A stretch of DNA of 64,000 nucleotides, from the NCBI GenBank assembly GCA_030248135.1, contig JASANC010005206.1:1-64000 (forward strand). The letters run 5' to 3'. Position 1 is the first letter of the stretch. Each line of letters starts with the position of its first letter. Positions 44,004 through 56,030 of the stretch are shown in pieces. Source of the DNA: Theristus sp. LFF4_11. Taxonomy: Eukaryota; Nematoda; Chromadorea; Monhysterida; Xyalidae. The notes under the pieces were generated by a model. The model saw nothing but the letters and a program-made list of their open reading frames with translations, ran no database searches and had not been told where the DNA came from. Both the position numbers and the translations under genes were made by a program.

Positions 44004-44238
44004 TATTGTAGATTTATTCAAACGTGTCCAAGCTAAAATGACGTCATTTGCTTCAAAAACGCCCGTTTGTCAAAGTACAGGCATTAAAATTTTAGTTTGG
44101 TGTGATTGATTCGACATTCACCATTCTTTACGGGAAGAAATCGGCTAAACGGAAAGTCTGGTTTGCTGTGAACGACAAGCGCATGTTTTGCTGCACATGA
44201 CGTCATTTCAGTGGGACACGTTTGAAAAAGTATGTCAT
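44004..44238. repeat. Family F inverted-repeat element, copy 2
   Basis: Inverted relative to copy 1: TTTATTCAAACGTGTCC...AAAATGACGTCATTTG at the left and TGACGTCATTTCAGTGGGAC...ACGTTTG at the right. The two copies are 450 bp apart and could form a large hairpin. Confidence 0.65.
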
Positions 44239-45724
44239 ACATGTATGTGTTTTGGTGAACAATTGTGTCAACCAAATAATCGCAAAGCAACCGTTGATTG
44301 TTTTAGACACCTTCATTCCACCAATAACGTTGCGGTATACAAATGCAGGTGAAATTCAAACGAGCCGTCGTGTATTGAAAAGATAACTTGGATTTGAAAC
44401 AAATGATATTTCATCACGATACGGAAACTATACATGACTTAAAAACTGTTTTTTTAATTTGAGTTTGTTTGGCTGTCGCACTCTAGTCAATCACTAGTAA
44501 TGGCACATGAACACCGTGATCAACAAAAAAGTAAAACGTAGACAACAAAAAGCACAATGACAGTGTTTAAAATGAAAAACCTCAATCAAATCAACACCCA
44601 GAAAAGTAAATGCTTTCCCGTACCGACCGCCGTGATTCATCTGTCTCAATCTCCAGAACTGATCCATCGCTCTGAATCGTTACCTACATGGTGTGTTGCA
44701 GCGGCAGTGCGATAGCAAGTTGTTAGATAGCTAGCCAACCGAAGTTAGTCCAAAGGTTTATAATCTTAAAATGAAGTTCACATTCCACAGTTGCATGTTA
44801 ACGTAAATAACTGATTAGCATCAACATCATGGACATTACAGTTTCAGTTGCATTTAACGATAATAAATCTTTCATACAGTTAAAAATGCGTTGTTGACTA
44901 CAAGAACTCAACCAAGGTGGTTAGTGATGTGCGCGCGTACTTCTGATACAAAGGAACAGGACAGTTAGCATACCCAGATGTGAACCTTTTTCAACATGTT
45001 ATTATTGGTACATGGTACGCGCAGACCACAAAACACACTTGGCAGTTTTTTACATAGACTGTAGTTGCTTTAATCACCATAGAAGCATCAGGAGTGTGCA
45101 ACAAAACTGCTTGAGAAAAAATTAGCAAAATAAGTCAAACGCGTGATGCAGCAAGCACCACGCACGAAATGAATGCCATCAAAAAACCAAATGCCTTTTT
45201 GGTAACGTTGAACCGAAGGCAGAACAAAAGGTTTCACGGAAGAACAAATTTGGCAATTGTGTGTGAGTGCAAATAACATCGTCCGTGTTGAGCCACTGGT
45301 TTTTTTATTGAGATGGAAAACCTTTGAATTTTTGACTGCAATTTTATGTAAACCGTGGCCCATCCGAACAGTTACAATGTCGTTCGAGCAAAATTAAAAA
45401 CACGATCCAAACTTTAGTCTGTTTTGTTAGACATCGTGTGGTACACCGGATATCAGTGTTTAACTAAAACAATATTAAACTTCGTTTCAGAAACATGAAA
45501 ACACAAACTGTTGTCAGTGTCAAATAATTTCTGTAGTTATTTGGGCATCTCAAAGCGTACAGTAGTGATGAGAGACAGAGGCAAGACGGATGTGCGCAAG
45601 AGTTTACGTGGTTTAAAATTGCTTGATGAAGAACTTTTCAGCTGCAGAAAGAGGAACATAGTTGAAAATAAAGTTCATAATGATGAGCTGTAAATGGACC
45701 AGCATTGCCGACGTTGACCGCTGC
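44239..45724. other. Region downstream of unc-15, no gene seen
   Basis: AT-rich. The frames 45088-45363 (minus) and 45511-45693 (plus) show no recognisable protein. The 3' UTR of unc-15 must begin at 45724 going left; no clear AATAAA on the minus strand was found close by. Confidence 0.35.
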
Positions 45725-48700
45725 TCACATGTCCTCTTCCAAAACGTAGACCTGCAGCAAAAAGATAGTAAACAGTCTATCAGAAGACGGGAAGCAGAAG
45801 GTTTTGATAGTTCAATAGGTTGTAGAAACCTGCGACAGTTTCGAAGCTGAAATGTTTAGCAGAAAGGGAGGCAAAAAAGTAAAGAAGATTGTTTCAGTGG
45901 AAAAACGAATCAACAATGACGTCGAGATAATCGCGAACAGTGGTACGATTACGAGGCATTGTGTACACGGTGCCTGTGATTGCTTGACGTTGCTCTACCT
46001 TTGGTGATTGCATTTTGCCGGTGACCACAGATGAACGATGCTTGGCACGGATCAGGTTCAGGCTGCTCTCGGCTTGCTCAGCACGGCCCTCGGCATCTTC
46101 CAACTCCCGTTGGTATCGGCGGACTCGTTGCAGATTTGCCATTGTTACGGTCTCCTGTACACATTACACGAGATCATTTCATTTGCAACAATATTCAAGA
46201 ATAAACATCTTGCATCTCAATGTTATGGTCAAAATGTCTAATTATAAACACAAACCGATTCTCCCATTTGGCGTTTGATGATGTTCAGCTTTTCGGTGAG
46301 CCGCTCCACGGTGTCCTGTGCCATGACAAAGTTCTTGTGTTCCTCATCGACCACCATCTGCACCTCTTTCACGCGACGGTCCTTCTTCCTGAGCGCCGTC
46401 TGCGTCTCCTTGTGCCGACGCGTCTCTTCGTCCAACGCCGTTTCAAGATCACGAATCTGCAACGTTGCCAAATTTTTGGCTTTGAACCAACAAAAACTGT
46501 GCACGAACAGACGTACTCTGGTCTCAAGTTTGGAGATGACACGCTTGCCGCCCAGCAACGCTGCCGCTTCAGCCTCCTGAATTTGCACCTGCAGCTGCTT
46601 CACCTGCTCTTCAAGGGCCTTGCGCATGGCGTCGATCTTCATTGAGTGCTCTTGTTCTTCGTGCAGTTGCTCAGCCGCTCGTTGCGCGTCCGCCTGCAAT
46701 ATGTTTGCACAGTTTTTGCCTATTAAATGGATTTATTTTTGTGGAAAAACTTCTGATAATTTTCGGAGCAGAAAAATATTGACCAAAAATTTTTTCCTCA
46801 CCAGAGCGCGGTTGGCACGCTCATCAGCAGCATGCAGCTCTTTGGTGGCTTCGTCCAAATCGGCGTGTGCAGTCGACAACTCAGTTTCGAGTTTCGTTTT
46901 GATTGATACCAAGTTGTTGTTGATGGATTGCAAATCGGTGATCTTGGACTGAAAGATTCTATCTGCAGTCGATGTCGATCCAAACTCACAAAAAAGTATC
47001 AGCTCATTGGTCAAACGCATTCTCGCCTTTCTGGTCTTTCTTTTTAGGGTATAGATTTTTTTAAAGAAAATGGTTTTAAATAAAAAAGGTAAATATGAAG
47101 AAGACATATAACTCCGACGAAAAGGAGTTCAACCACAGTGAATCTTTGGGAACTTTGTAGTTTTGTTTTTCTTTTTTGTGCCAAACTGAATAAGGTACTG
47201 TAGGTTTGTTAGAAATTGTTCTGTTAAAGGCTGAACGGCTTCGTTTTCCTTATTCGTCCTTAAAAAGCCGATATCAACTCACGTGTGCTTCTTCTAACTC
47301 AGCTTCTGCTTGTTTACGTGCACGCAATGCAGCGTCGAGGGCGGCCTTGAGGTCTTCCACTTCAGCCGACAGTGCTTGCACCTTGCGTTGCGCGTTCGCC
47401 AACGAGTCAAGCGAAGCCTGCAGCTGTCGTTGTGTGTCGTCCAAAGTCGATTGTAGCGACTGCAAGTTTGTAACCAAATGTCATTTTGTTTTGTTTTTGA
47501 ACGTTCGCATGCAAGGCCGACTGACCTTGATCGATTCGCTCTGTTTCTTGATGGTTTTCTGTGCTTCGATATTTGCGCGATTCAAATTATCAACAGTCAT
47601 CTCGAGTTCGGCAATCTCGGCCTGGTACTTCTTCTTCAGTCGAGAAATTTCAGCTTTCATTCGTGCTTCGGCATCGGCCAAAGCTGCGGTCAAGCGATCA
47701 ATCTCGAACTGCATGTTCTTGCTAAAAATCGATGTTCGGTTTTACGCCAAAGTTTTGATGAAAACAATGCGCGACACCTATTTCTATTCTTTAAAATGTG
47801 CTTTACCGAAGAGCCTCCATTTCTTCTTCTTTCTCGGCAAGACGGCGTTCCATTTCGGCTCGCACAGCCTGCAGCTCAGCGATGGCTCGCTGTGCTCGAT
47901 TCTCCGCATCGCGACGTGCTGCCTCGGCTTCCTTGACGGCCGCCTGCAACTCACGAATTTCGCCTGCGAGACGCGCATTCTCGAGATCGAGCTCGTGCAA
48001 CTTGCGATTGGCGTCTGCCAGCGCCTCTTTGGCTTCGTGCAAGTCGTCTGAAATATGCAGCGGAAAAGTAAAAAGATTGGATTGTATTTTCATTAAACAA
48101 CGGCAGGTTTTTCATTGGAGTTTGTGATAAGTTCTGAATCAATCGTTTACTTGGCGTGGGGGGGGGCGCTAGAGAATGAAATGCTGGTACCTTGCAGTTT
48201 CTTGTTCTCACGCGCCAACGCCTCTTTCTGCTCGACGGCCTTTTCGTACAGATGCTTCATTTTGACTAACTCGGCCGTGGCCACTTTCAGATCGCGTTGC
48301 ACTGCCTCCAACTCAACCTGCACCTCTTCGATGCGCACTTTCAACTCAGCAACCAGTTTCTCAAGTTGCTCCTTTGCACGCTCCAGAATTGCAATGTTGT
48401 TCTGCGCCTGAAGCACAAATCTGTTGTTTTCAAACAAAAATAGATGAGCTATAATTTCATGATTATGTTTCAGTCGATTCGTTTAGCATTTGATTAGCAG
48501 TCATTATGTTTCGATTCATTAAGCTACAATGAATGCGGGACAAACAGTGGGCTATACAGTACATCGAAAGTGTACCGATTGCACGCGTTCAAGCTTTATT
48601 GGTTTTATATCATGTTTTGTGGGTGATTGTGTGTGTAGTGTTATTGTTGAAAACATGCCTAAAACATTCCGTATTATCAGATTTTTTTAGATTCTGGGAC

Positions 48701-51700
48701 TCAATGCATTTGTAGACGTGGAAAGGAAACTAGTTTTAATCTTTATGGGGCAATTCAAAATAGCCTAAGTGAACCGGCTCTATTCAGGGGACATGGATCA
48801 CTTTTTACCAATTTTCATTTTCCACGTCATGCATGAATCTGTTTACCTGTCTATGCGGATGCGCGTATTGAGCCTCGGAACCAAAAGAAAAGATAATATG
48901 TCCATTTGCTTTACTTGGATAGAAATCAAACAAACCTTCTCCAAATCGACAATCAAGACCTCAACCTCGCTCTGCAAACGACTCTTGGCTTTCTCCAGCT
49001 GCGAGATCTTTTGCAGCATCACCTCTATTTGCTCCTCATACTCGGCCTGCTTCTGCATCATTTTTTTCCTGAAATCAGATAACAAATCATTTTTGTGTAT
49101 CAAATAAACCAACCCTTATTTAGGCGCAGTTATAGATCACACTTTGCAATTAAAAATTCACTCGGTTTATCATGCGTTTTCATAGTTTTTAACTCCTAGT
49201 CACCGTGTGCCATTAAACTTCAAAAAAACCGTTCCCCTTCTCTGTTCGTTTTAAAAAATATATATCCCTGCATACAAACTGTCAAAGAATAGACAAACTC
49301 AGATCGCGAGCAGACCAGCTGCTACATCGCAAGTTTACGCCATTTGTTTCAGTTTCCAAGTTAGCACTACTTTACACTTTCACGCGCGCACTCTAGTGAC
49401 TCTACGACTAGCTAAAGAACACGCACGTTGTTTTATGCAGTTTTATGCGCTCATATTACGGCGTTGGGCGGATATCTGTGGTATAGTTTCTGTTATTCGT
49501 TGTCAGCACTCACCGCATCTGTGTACACTTTTTACAAGCATTACTGCTGCTAACTTTCTATTGAAAGAATGCACAACAAACCAAGCAAAAGAATACGATA
49601 TTCTACGAAAATGTACTCGAAAAAAAGTGAACAACAACGGGCTAGTAGAACGCCTGTCGGAAAAAAGACGCATTACTCACCTGAGATCTTCGACTTCCTC
49701 GTGATGCAGCATGACTTCAGCGTCGAACTTGCTCTTCCACTGCGTGATCTCAGTGTTCGCGAGCGACAGTTTGTGCTCTGCCTCGCTGCGTGCTGTGCTC
49801 TCTTCGTCCAACGCCGCACGAACGGCGTCCAATTCGAGCTGCACCTGGTGCAGTTGCGCCTGCATCTGCGCACGCTCCTGAAACGTGTGTCCCACTTCGC
49901 ATGACAATGATTTCACACAATAAAATACATGCAATCTGTTGAGTAATATTACAACTTATAACGTCACTTGGTGTCGCGAACTTTGTAAACACAGAGCAAG
50001 GATTTTTAGAAATAATCGCTTGCACTTACGCGCTCCGCATCTTCGAGACGACGACGAGCCTCCTCGAGTTGCTGCGCAAGCTGATGCTTGGTGTGCTGCA
50101 GGTTGTCGATCTGCACTTTGTTGTCGTGCAGCTCCTGAAATAGTGAGACGTTCCTAGTATTAGAAGTGAACGAATGTATTTGTTATGTGACTGTGTGTAA
50201 ACATGAATTGGTGAATAGTGACCCGAATTGAAACTCAACTCAATTTTACATCCTTGACGTGCGTTTGTTTTTTGCGCCATTTCACAGAACAAAAGGAAAT
50301 TGGCTCGACACAATAAAATTTGTATTAAGGGTTAAAAAATCAAGTGCACTTTGAGCAATTCGTTGTTCTCATTCTGCAGGCGTTGACGCTGCCCGGCCAG
50401 ATCGTTCAGATGTTTGTTCAGGTCCTCAACTTTGTTCAGTGCCTCGCGGCTTTGCACTTCGTACTTTTCGGCGTTTCGTTCCGCGATGTGCTGAAGAAAT
50501 GAGTGACATCGAACACCGTGTAATGTTATAAAATCGTGGCTGTTTGTTGTCGCCGTCGCCACATGTGGTTGGCTTAATTTTCAAACGTTTGTCATCAAAA
50601 CAGATCAAACCTTCTCCTTCTGCAACTGATCAATGCTGGCAGTGAGTTCAATGACTTCATGTTGCAGTCGTTGGCGTTCTCGGTCAAGTCTGCAATGCAA
50701 ATCGTAAAACAAGTGAGTTTGAGTTTGAGTTTTTGTAAACTCAGCCTATTTAGTCGTAAAATTCAGTGCGCGCATAGATAGGAATCAGTTTCATGCGTGA
50801 CGCGAGGCAATTCAAATTTGCTGAAGCAAAGTGACCCAAAGATTAAACCTCAATCAAGGCATGGGGCACTAAAACATAAAACTTTCTGCATTCACTGCAT
50901 CAGCAAACGCGTGGCAAAACGAAAAAAACACGTTTGGGCTGCTCACACTGCATTTTTAGTAGGAGATATGAGTTTCTGCAAACAATGATCATACTAGAAA
51001 CGACACGGACTTGCTGTTCTTCTTGTGTAGCCCTTCAATCTGCTCCTGGTAGTCAATGAGCGCGTCAGCGTGCTTCTTACGCAGCGAGTTCATCGCCTCC
51101 TCGCTCTCCACCTGTGACTCATCCAGCAACTTGCGCAGCTTCTGCAAGTCACCCTCTCGCTTGCGGTTTGCTTCAAGCTGAAACAGATTTACAATCATGG
51201 TTACGCATTATAGATGGTATGAATAATTCATTCGTCAAACATTGAGTTTGAATAATGAATGACGAATGAGTAATATATTAATCAAATAGTATTACTCACG
51301 TAATTTTTCAAATTATTCATTATTCACATGAATAATTTGCCAATAGTAAATGATTAATGAATAATGAGCGATTGTTCGTTGACTTTTACCTGCCACCCTG
51401 TATTTTTACCCTAACACATTGATGTTTTAGTTATCGAATTAGGTGCAAATCATCAATGGCGGAGAGGATCAAGTGCAAATCACCATTTTAAACAAATCAA
51501 CACTGATAAAAGTAAACAAAACGTTTAATTATAACCAAAGGCCCTAAACCAATGGTTACGCAGCATTCATGAAAAGCAATTTAGAATTTGAAATTACGAA
51601 AAGCAAGCGTCACTCTGTCACTTGCCTGAGCATCGGTCGAACCCTCAGCATCCTCGAGACGGTCGGTCAAGCTGATCAACTGGACTGACAAATCGGCGCG

Positions 51701-52647
51701 TTCGCGTTCAATCTGTGCAGCAGGGCATAAAACGATAAATGAATGACATTACAAGCACGGTTTTTATGCTGAAAAACTTTCAAAAGCAATTTTTTGATCA
51801 GCGTCTTGTTTCAGATTCTTTCCAAAAGTCTTTCAAAAACAAAAAATGCTGAACTTACGCGATTCCTAAGTTCACGCTCGGCTTCAAGATCTTCTTGAAG
51901 TAGACGAATTTTGTCCTGAAGCATAAAGCGTTCAACTTGTGGTCCGTGCTCCATCATGGGGAACAATGTGCGAGGTCAGACCGAACTCTGGTGGGTGAAC
52001 TACACTGTACTCTTTGCAATAAACACTGGCGACTTTTTGGAAGCAGTTTGCTGCGTGCATTTCAAGGGTCTAACCGAAAAGTACGCACACAAAACAAGAT
52101 GGCTAATGCATTTTTTCGAAACAGTGGATAACACAGAAAAGTTTGACGCATTGAAGCCTGGAAAAACTGGATCATTATAAACGAACAAAAGTGGCCAGTC
52201 TGCGCGATGCGTAAACACGCGGTACAGTCTGGTGCGGTGTGTGGTTTTGAAAAAAAATGAAATGGTTTCATCAACGATTAACTTTGAAAAATGCCACCTG
52301 CAATCAGCTGACCTAGAACAAAACGATTTGCACTCAAAAAGTGAACAGGTAATACTTCAGAGCCGATAACTGATCAACAAAAATTCCGTGGAAAATGCAC
52401 ATTTACAGCAAACAACGCATTCTGTAAATGCACGCCAAGCGCGACTTTGCAGCTTGTGCGTGCAACAGTCTATGAAACGGTCTGTGCGACGCACCTCCAA
52501 TCTGGTCAAGCCGCCCAGGTCAGCGATGCCCCCGCTGAAGGACGTGTACTCCCTCGTCTGCGCCATCGACATCGACGGCGACTTGATCACCGATGTTTTC
52601 TCGGTGACTGCGAAGTTGCTTGCACTTCTGTAGATCGATCCGGACAT
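45725..52647 (-). CDS. unc-15: Paramyosin
   Basis: Eighteen exons on the minus strand: 52647-52495, 51915-51859, 51712-51626, 51177-51011, 50689-50611, 50490-50350, 50134-50030, 49877-49681, 49068-48936, 48407-48191, 48047-47807, 47721-47526, 47459-47283, 46948-46802, 46693-46517, 46456-46256, 46154-45999, 45751-45725 (2,658 nt, 885 residues; family size about 870-890). A short Ser-rich head ends GGLTRLE, then a continuous alpha-helical coiled-coil rod runs to the tail ([69 protein letters not shown]), finishing KVYVLEEDM. Paramyosin forms the core of invertebrate muscle thick filaments. The intron after exon 3 uses a GC donor (CAG|GCAAGT). The last coding exon is only 27 nt; the open frame running past 45999 is intron. 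Near identity of exon order and sequence to nematode UNC-15 supports the taxon. Confidence 0.97.
51215..51370. repeat. AT-rich inverted-repeat tract in unc-15 intron 3
   Basis: Repeated ATTCATTATTC / GAATAATGAATGA motifs on both strands make an imperfect palindrome of about 150 bp in the intron between exons 3 and 4. Non-coding, probably an old MITE. Confidence 0.4.
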
Positions 52648-55143
52648 CTCTAATTTTCGACGCTTTATTGAATAATGAAACAATTAGTTGATTCGCTCAG
52701 CTGCGGCAAATGAAGAGCACTCCGCTTGCGACACACAGCAAATTTTACAGGTTTTTTTTCGTGCAACCACGACGCTGCAGCAGAACACGTACGGACGATG
52801 GGACACACACAGCAGACACACGAGCAGCAGCAGCACTGAAACAGGCAAATGTGTAGGCAAACGAGGACACGCCACGGGTCACAACGGCACATTGATACAC
52901 GCACGCTTCACAACAAACACCCTGATGCCTGGCTTTTAAATGTAAAGACCAAGTTGAACTTTCGGAATGTGTTGCCGCGACGGCAACAACAAAATGCGCA
53001 ATCGCTGCGACGGCTTGCTGGTGAGCATATTGTGCTGTAACGTGCAACACTTTTCTGCTAACATCGCTGTAATACTGGTATGGATAGAAACAAGAAGACA
53101 CGCATACAGACACGCCGACTGACACAGCTGCTGCTGCTGATGCTTGCATCCCGCCCTGCTCCGTGTACCAGCCCTGCTCGGCGCGCTGCTGTGTAACACA
53201 ACTTTTGAATGTTTTGCTGTGCATTTGAACCGCCACCTTTTCTTGTAGACAAAACTGGCCAAAAATAAACGTGTCGACAAAAGCATACATTTTTGCCGCT
53301 GGAACCCACACAGATGCCTAACTTTCACCCACAGGGCCGATTTCGCTCGCTCTCCCAACTTTTACCAGCCGCGAGATACGTGTCTGATTATAAGTGCTGG
53401 GCGCACTGCGGATGCAAATTCTGCTTTGTAGGGTTCCCATAACTTTGCACCCGACCACTCAACAGTGCTCCATTCTTTGTGTAATAGTTGTGTTCTTCAT
53501 AAGCTTCACCACACGAGCATGCGAGATCGGTTGAAACGTTGCTTCAGCGCGCCGTTGGGGCTTCTCAACGCGTTATATTATGCGTGTGTGTGTGTGCGGC
53601 TGACAAAGAACGTTGCTCACCAACATCAATATGCGCCACCACGAGTCATTCATATCAGACTGACCGGAAAGGCGATTATTGCATATAAGTGCATACAAAA
53701 AAGGTGTCAGCAGCAGTTGTTTATGGGGATGCTGAACACTGAACAAACAACACTTTACGGAGACGCACCAGCATAATGTGCACTGCACATCAGTTACTCA
53801 TTCGATAAATGACTTTTATGAACTCGCACATTTTACAAACACGATTGTTTCACAAACACGTGAAATACGGTATTTTCGATTAAACTGTAGCAGCATTTTG
53901 CAGTGCAAGGAGAGCACGAAATTAAAATGAAAAGTGATAAAACGACAAACCTGATGTCGGGTCAGGTCGCGTCTTATCCAAAATTCTACTGATTAATTTC
54001 ATTCTAGATTCCAAATCCACTTTACAGACCTGATATACATTGTAATAAAGAATAAACAACTCAAAAATTGCAGAAATTTCAAAAAAAAAAATAAATAAAA
54101 TTTAGCCAACACAGAGTCACTCAGATCAGAGCCTAGAACTGTTGTGGCGTACTTTGTTTTTTTTTCAAATGTGCAACAAACGGAACTGACAACTGACATA
54201 TGGAACGTGTAACATCAGCAGCATCAGTAACAGAAATTGTTTTCACATCTAACAATCAAGTTTGAGTGTTTCAACGGTAAAGATCCCCTCTTCAATTTCG
54301 TCCTTCCCAGACCAGACCCCCCAATTGCGACTTTCTAAAACCCAAATTTGCTTTTAAAAACAGTAAAAAACAACGGTCGAGATGAGGGGGGAGTGTGGAG
54401 GTGTATCCCCCAAACAGGTCAACACCCCTCACCTGGAAACCCCCCCACTCCAATTTTGGCAAAAATTTGGGGTTTGAAAAATTTAAATTTGGGACCTTCC
54501 CAAATTTAAATTTTTCAAAACCCAAATTTGCCTCTAAAAACAGTAAAAAGCGCATTTTCGAGCACTTTTTCACAAAATTTTCTTTACACATTATCTTAGC
54601 ATAGTTTATTTGAGTGTTGAATGGCTGCTTTTAGGTGTAAATTTAATTGTATGACTTGGTTTTTAACAATATTTGACCCCCTCCTAAGAATTACCGTTAC
54701 CGGTATCTATAAACTTGGACCACTGATCAAACCTTGCCAAGTTCCAGTGGAGATCCTATATTCACTCAGAAAATCACTGCAAACCATTCAAAACGCAATG
54801 CAAACAGTTTTTCTTATTATTTACAAAATGAAACGGGTTATTTTAGTCTTTTAGACAGAAAACTTCGCCAATTTGAACCCAAAAATGTACCATTCGCATA
54901 TACCAGTTAGATTTTTACAAGTTGTTAGAAAATTAGTTGTTAGAAAATTTCTTGCCTATTTAATACCGTGTGCAAAAATTTTGAACAATGTTTGTTCCCC
55001 CCCCCCTAAAATTTTGGCATCTCTCGGACTCGGACCCCCCCCCCTACGATTTTGGGTCGACACCCCCAACTAAGTGGGTTAAAAAAGTTAAAATCCCAAT
55101 TTTTTGCTTTGCCTACATTACTAAACCAAAGCCAAGTTTACAC
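52648..55143. other. Upstream region of unc-15 and repeats
   Basis: No gene is recognised. 52648-54240 should contain the unc-15 promoter; long minus-strand frames (52745-53311, 52936-53358) overlap each other in three frames and look non-coding. 54290-54760 is a repeat shared with 35130-35440 (CCTCTAAAAACAGTAAAAA, TTATTTGAGTGTTGAATGGC, CCTAAGAATTACCG). 54990-55080 is C-rich and family B-like. Confidence 0.4.
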
Positions 55144-55709
55144 TAAGTACCGAAGACGAGGGGGGGTGGGGGGGGTACACCCCCCCAGAGCACCCGAGAC
55201 CTCCGCGTGGGGGGGGGGGGGGGGGGGGGTCACGCGACACCCACCCCCCAAAACCTGACACTGGACCATCCACACCCCCCGCTCGAAATTTGCTAGACAC
55301 CCCCCCCACCCCCCCCTAGATGGACCTAAGTAACAGTGACACCCCCCAAAAATTTTCTCGGACCACCCAAAAATCATGAATTTTTGCTCAAAAATCATGA
55401 TTTTTGTCTTTAAAGTCCATAATATAAGCTAAATATATGATAACTTGACATTCTTCATTGTAATTTCAAGGATTTTGCAGCAAAATTTAGCGTTTTTCCT
55501 TCAAAATTTAAGCGAAAAAATCTCATGGGTGGGGTAGGGGGTGTGCACCCCCCCAGAAAATTTTCTACAATAGTGCACCCCCCATGGCCCACGCCTGGGG
55601 GGGGTGTCACTGTACCATGACTGACACCCCCCCACTGAAAAATTTTCGGCACCCCCCCCCACGTGACGACACCCCCCCCCTCGAAAATTTGCTTTCGCCT
55701 TCGGTACTG
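55144..55709. mobile_element. Family B variant hAT-like element (B')
   Basis: About 566 bp. Left end AAGTACCGAAGACGAG and right end CTTTCGCCTTCGGTACTG are inverted. The flanks GTTTACAC (55136-55143) and GTTTACAG (55710-55717) are a near-perfect 8-bp duplication. The interior is built of G and C runs, including about 25 consecutive G near 55206-55230. It has no coding capacity. Confidence 0.7.
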
Positions 55710-56030
55710 GTTTACAGTCTGTTTTGTTGTTTAGTTCGGTTTCAATGAAGTCGTAGGTTCCTAATCCTAAGCCCAATCCTAATCCTAATGAAGTTGTTGT
55801 AGGTTCCTAATCCTAAACCTAATCCTAATCCTAAGTGAAGCCTTTTTAACAAAGTCTAAGTGCCTTGATTGACAGCTTTGTTGAAGGGGTGAAACATTGG
55901 GATCAGGGATCAGCTCCAGCCCCTGTTTAGCTTTGTAGTTTTACGCAATTTTTACTTCAAGTTTTTTTAAATTTTTAATTGATTTACAAAATTTCAAAAT
56001 GTTGGAGGAGGCAAATGCAAATCTGATGAT
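55710..56030. repeat. Degenerate CCTAATCCTAA tract and unique spacer
   Basis: 55755-55840 has repeated TTCCTAATCCTAA(A/G)CC-like units, the reverse of the TTAGGATTAGG tract at 5345-5435. The remaining 190 bp up to element B2 is AT-rich without features. Confidence 0.5.

Noticed and set aside
45894..46142. Paramyosin C-terminal extension ending [12 protein letters not shown]
   Set aside because: A donor AAG|GTAGAG at 45999 joins the exon at 45751 that encodes the conserved VYVLEEDM ending, so the extension is intron.
52745..53358. Minus-strand frames of 140-188 codons upstream of unc-15
   Set aside because: They overlap in different frames and show no known pattern; more likely promoter DNA with few stops.
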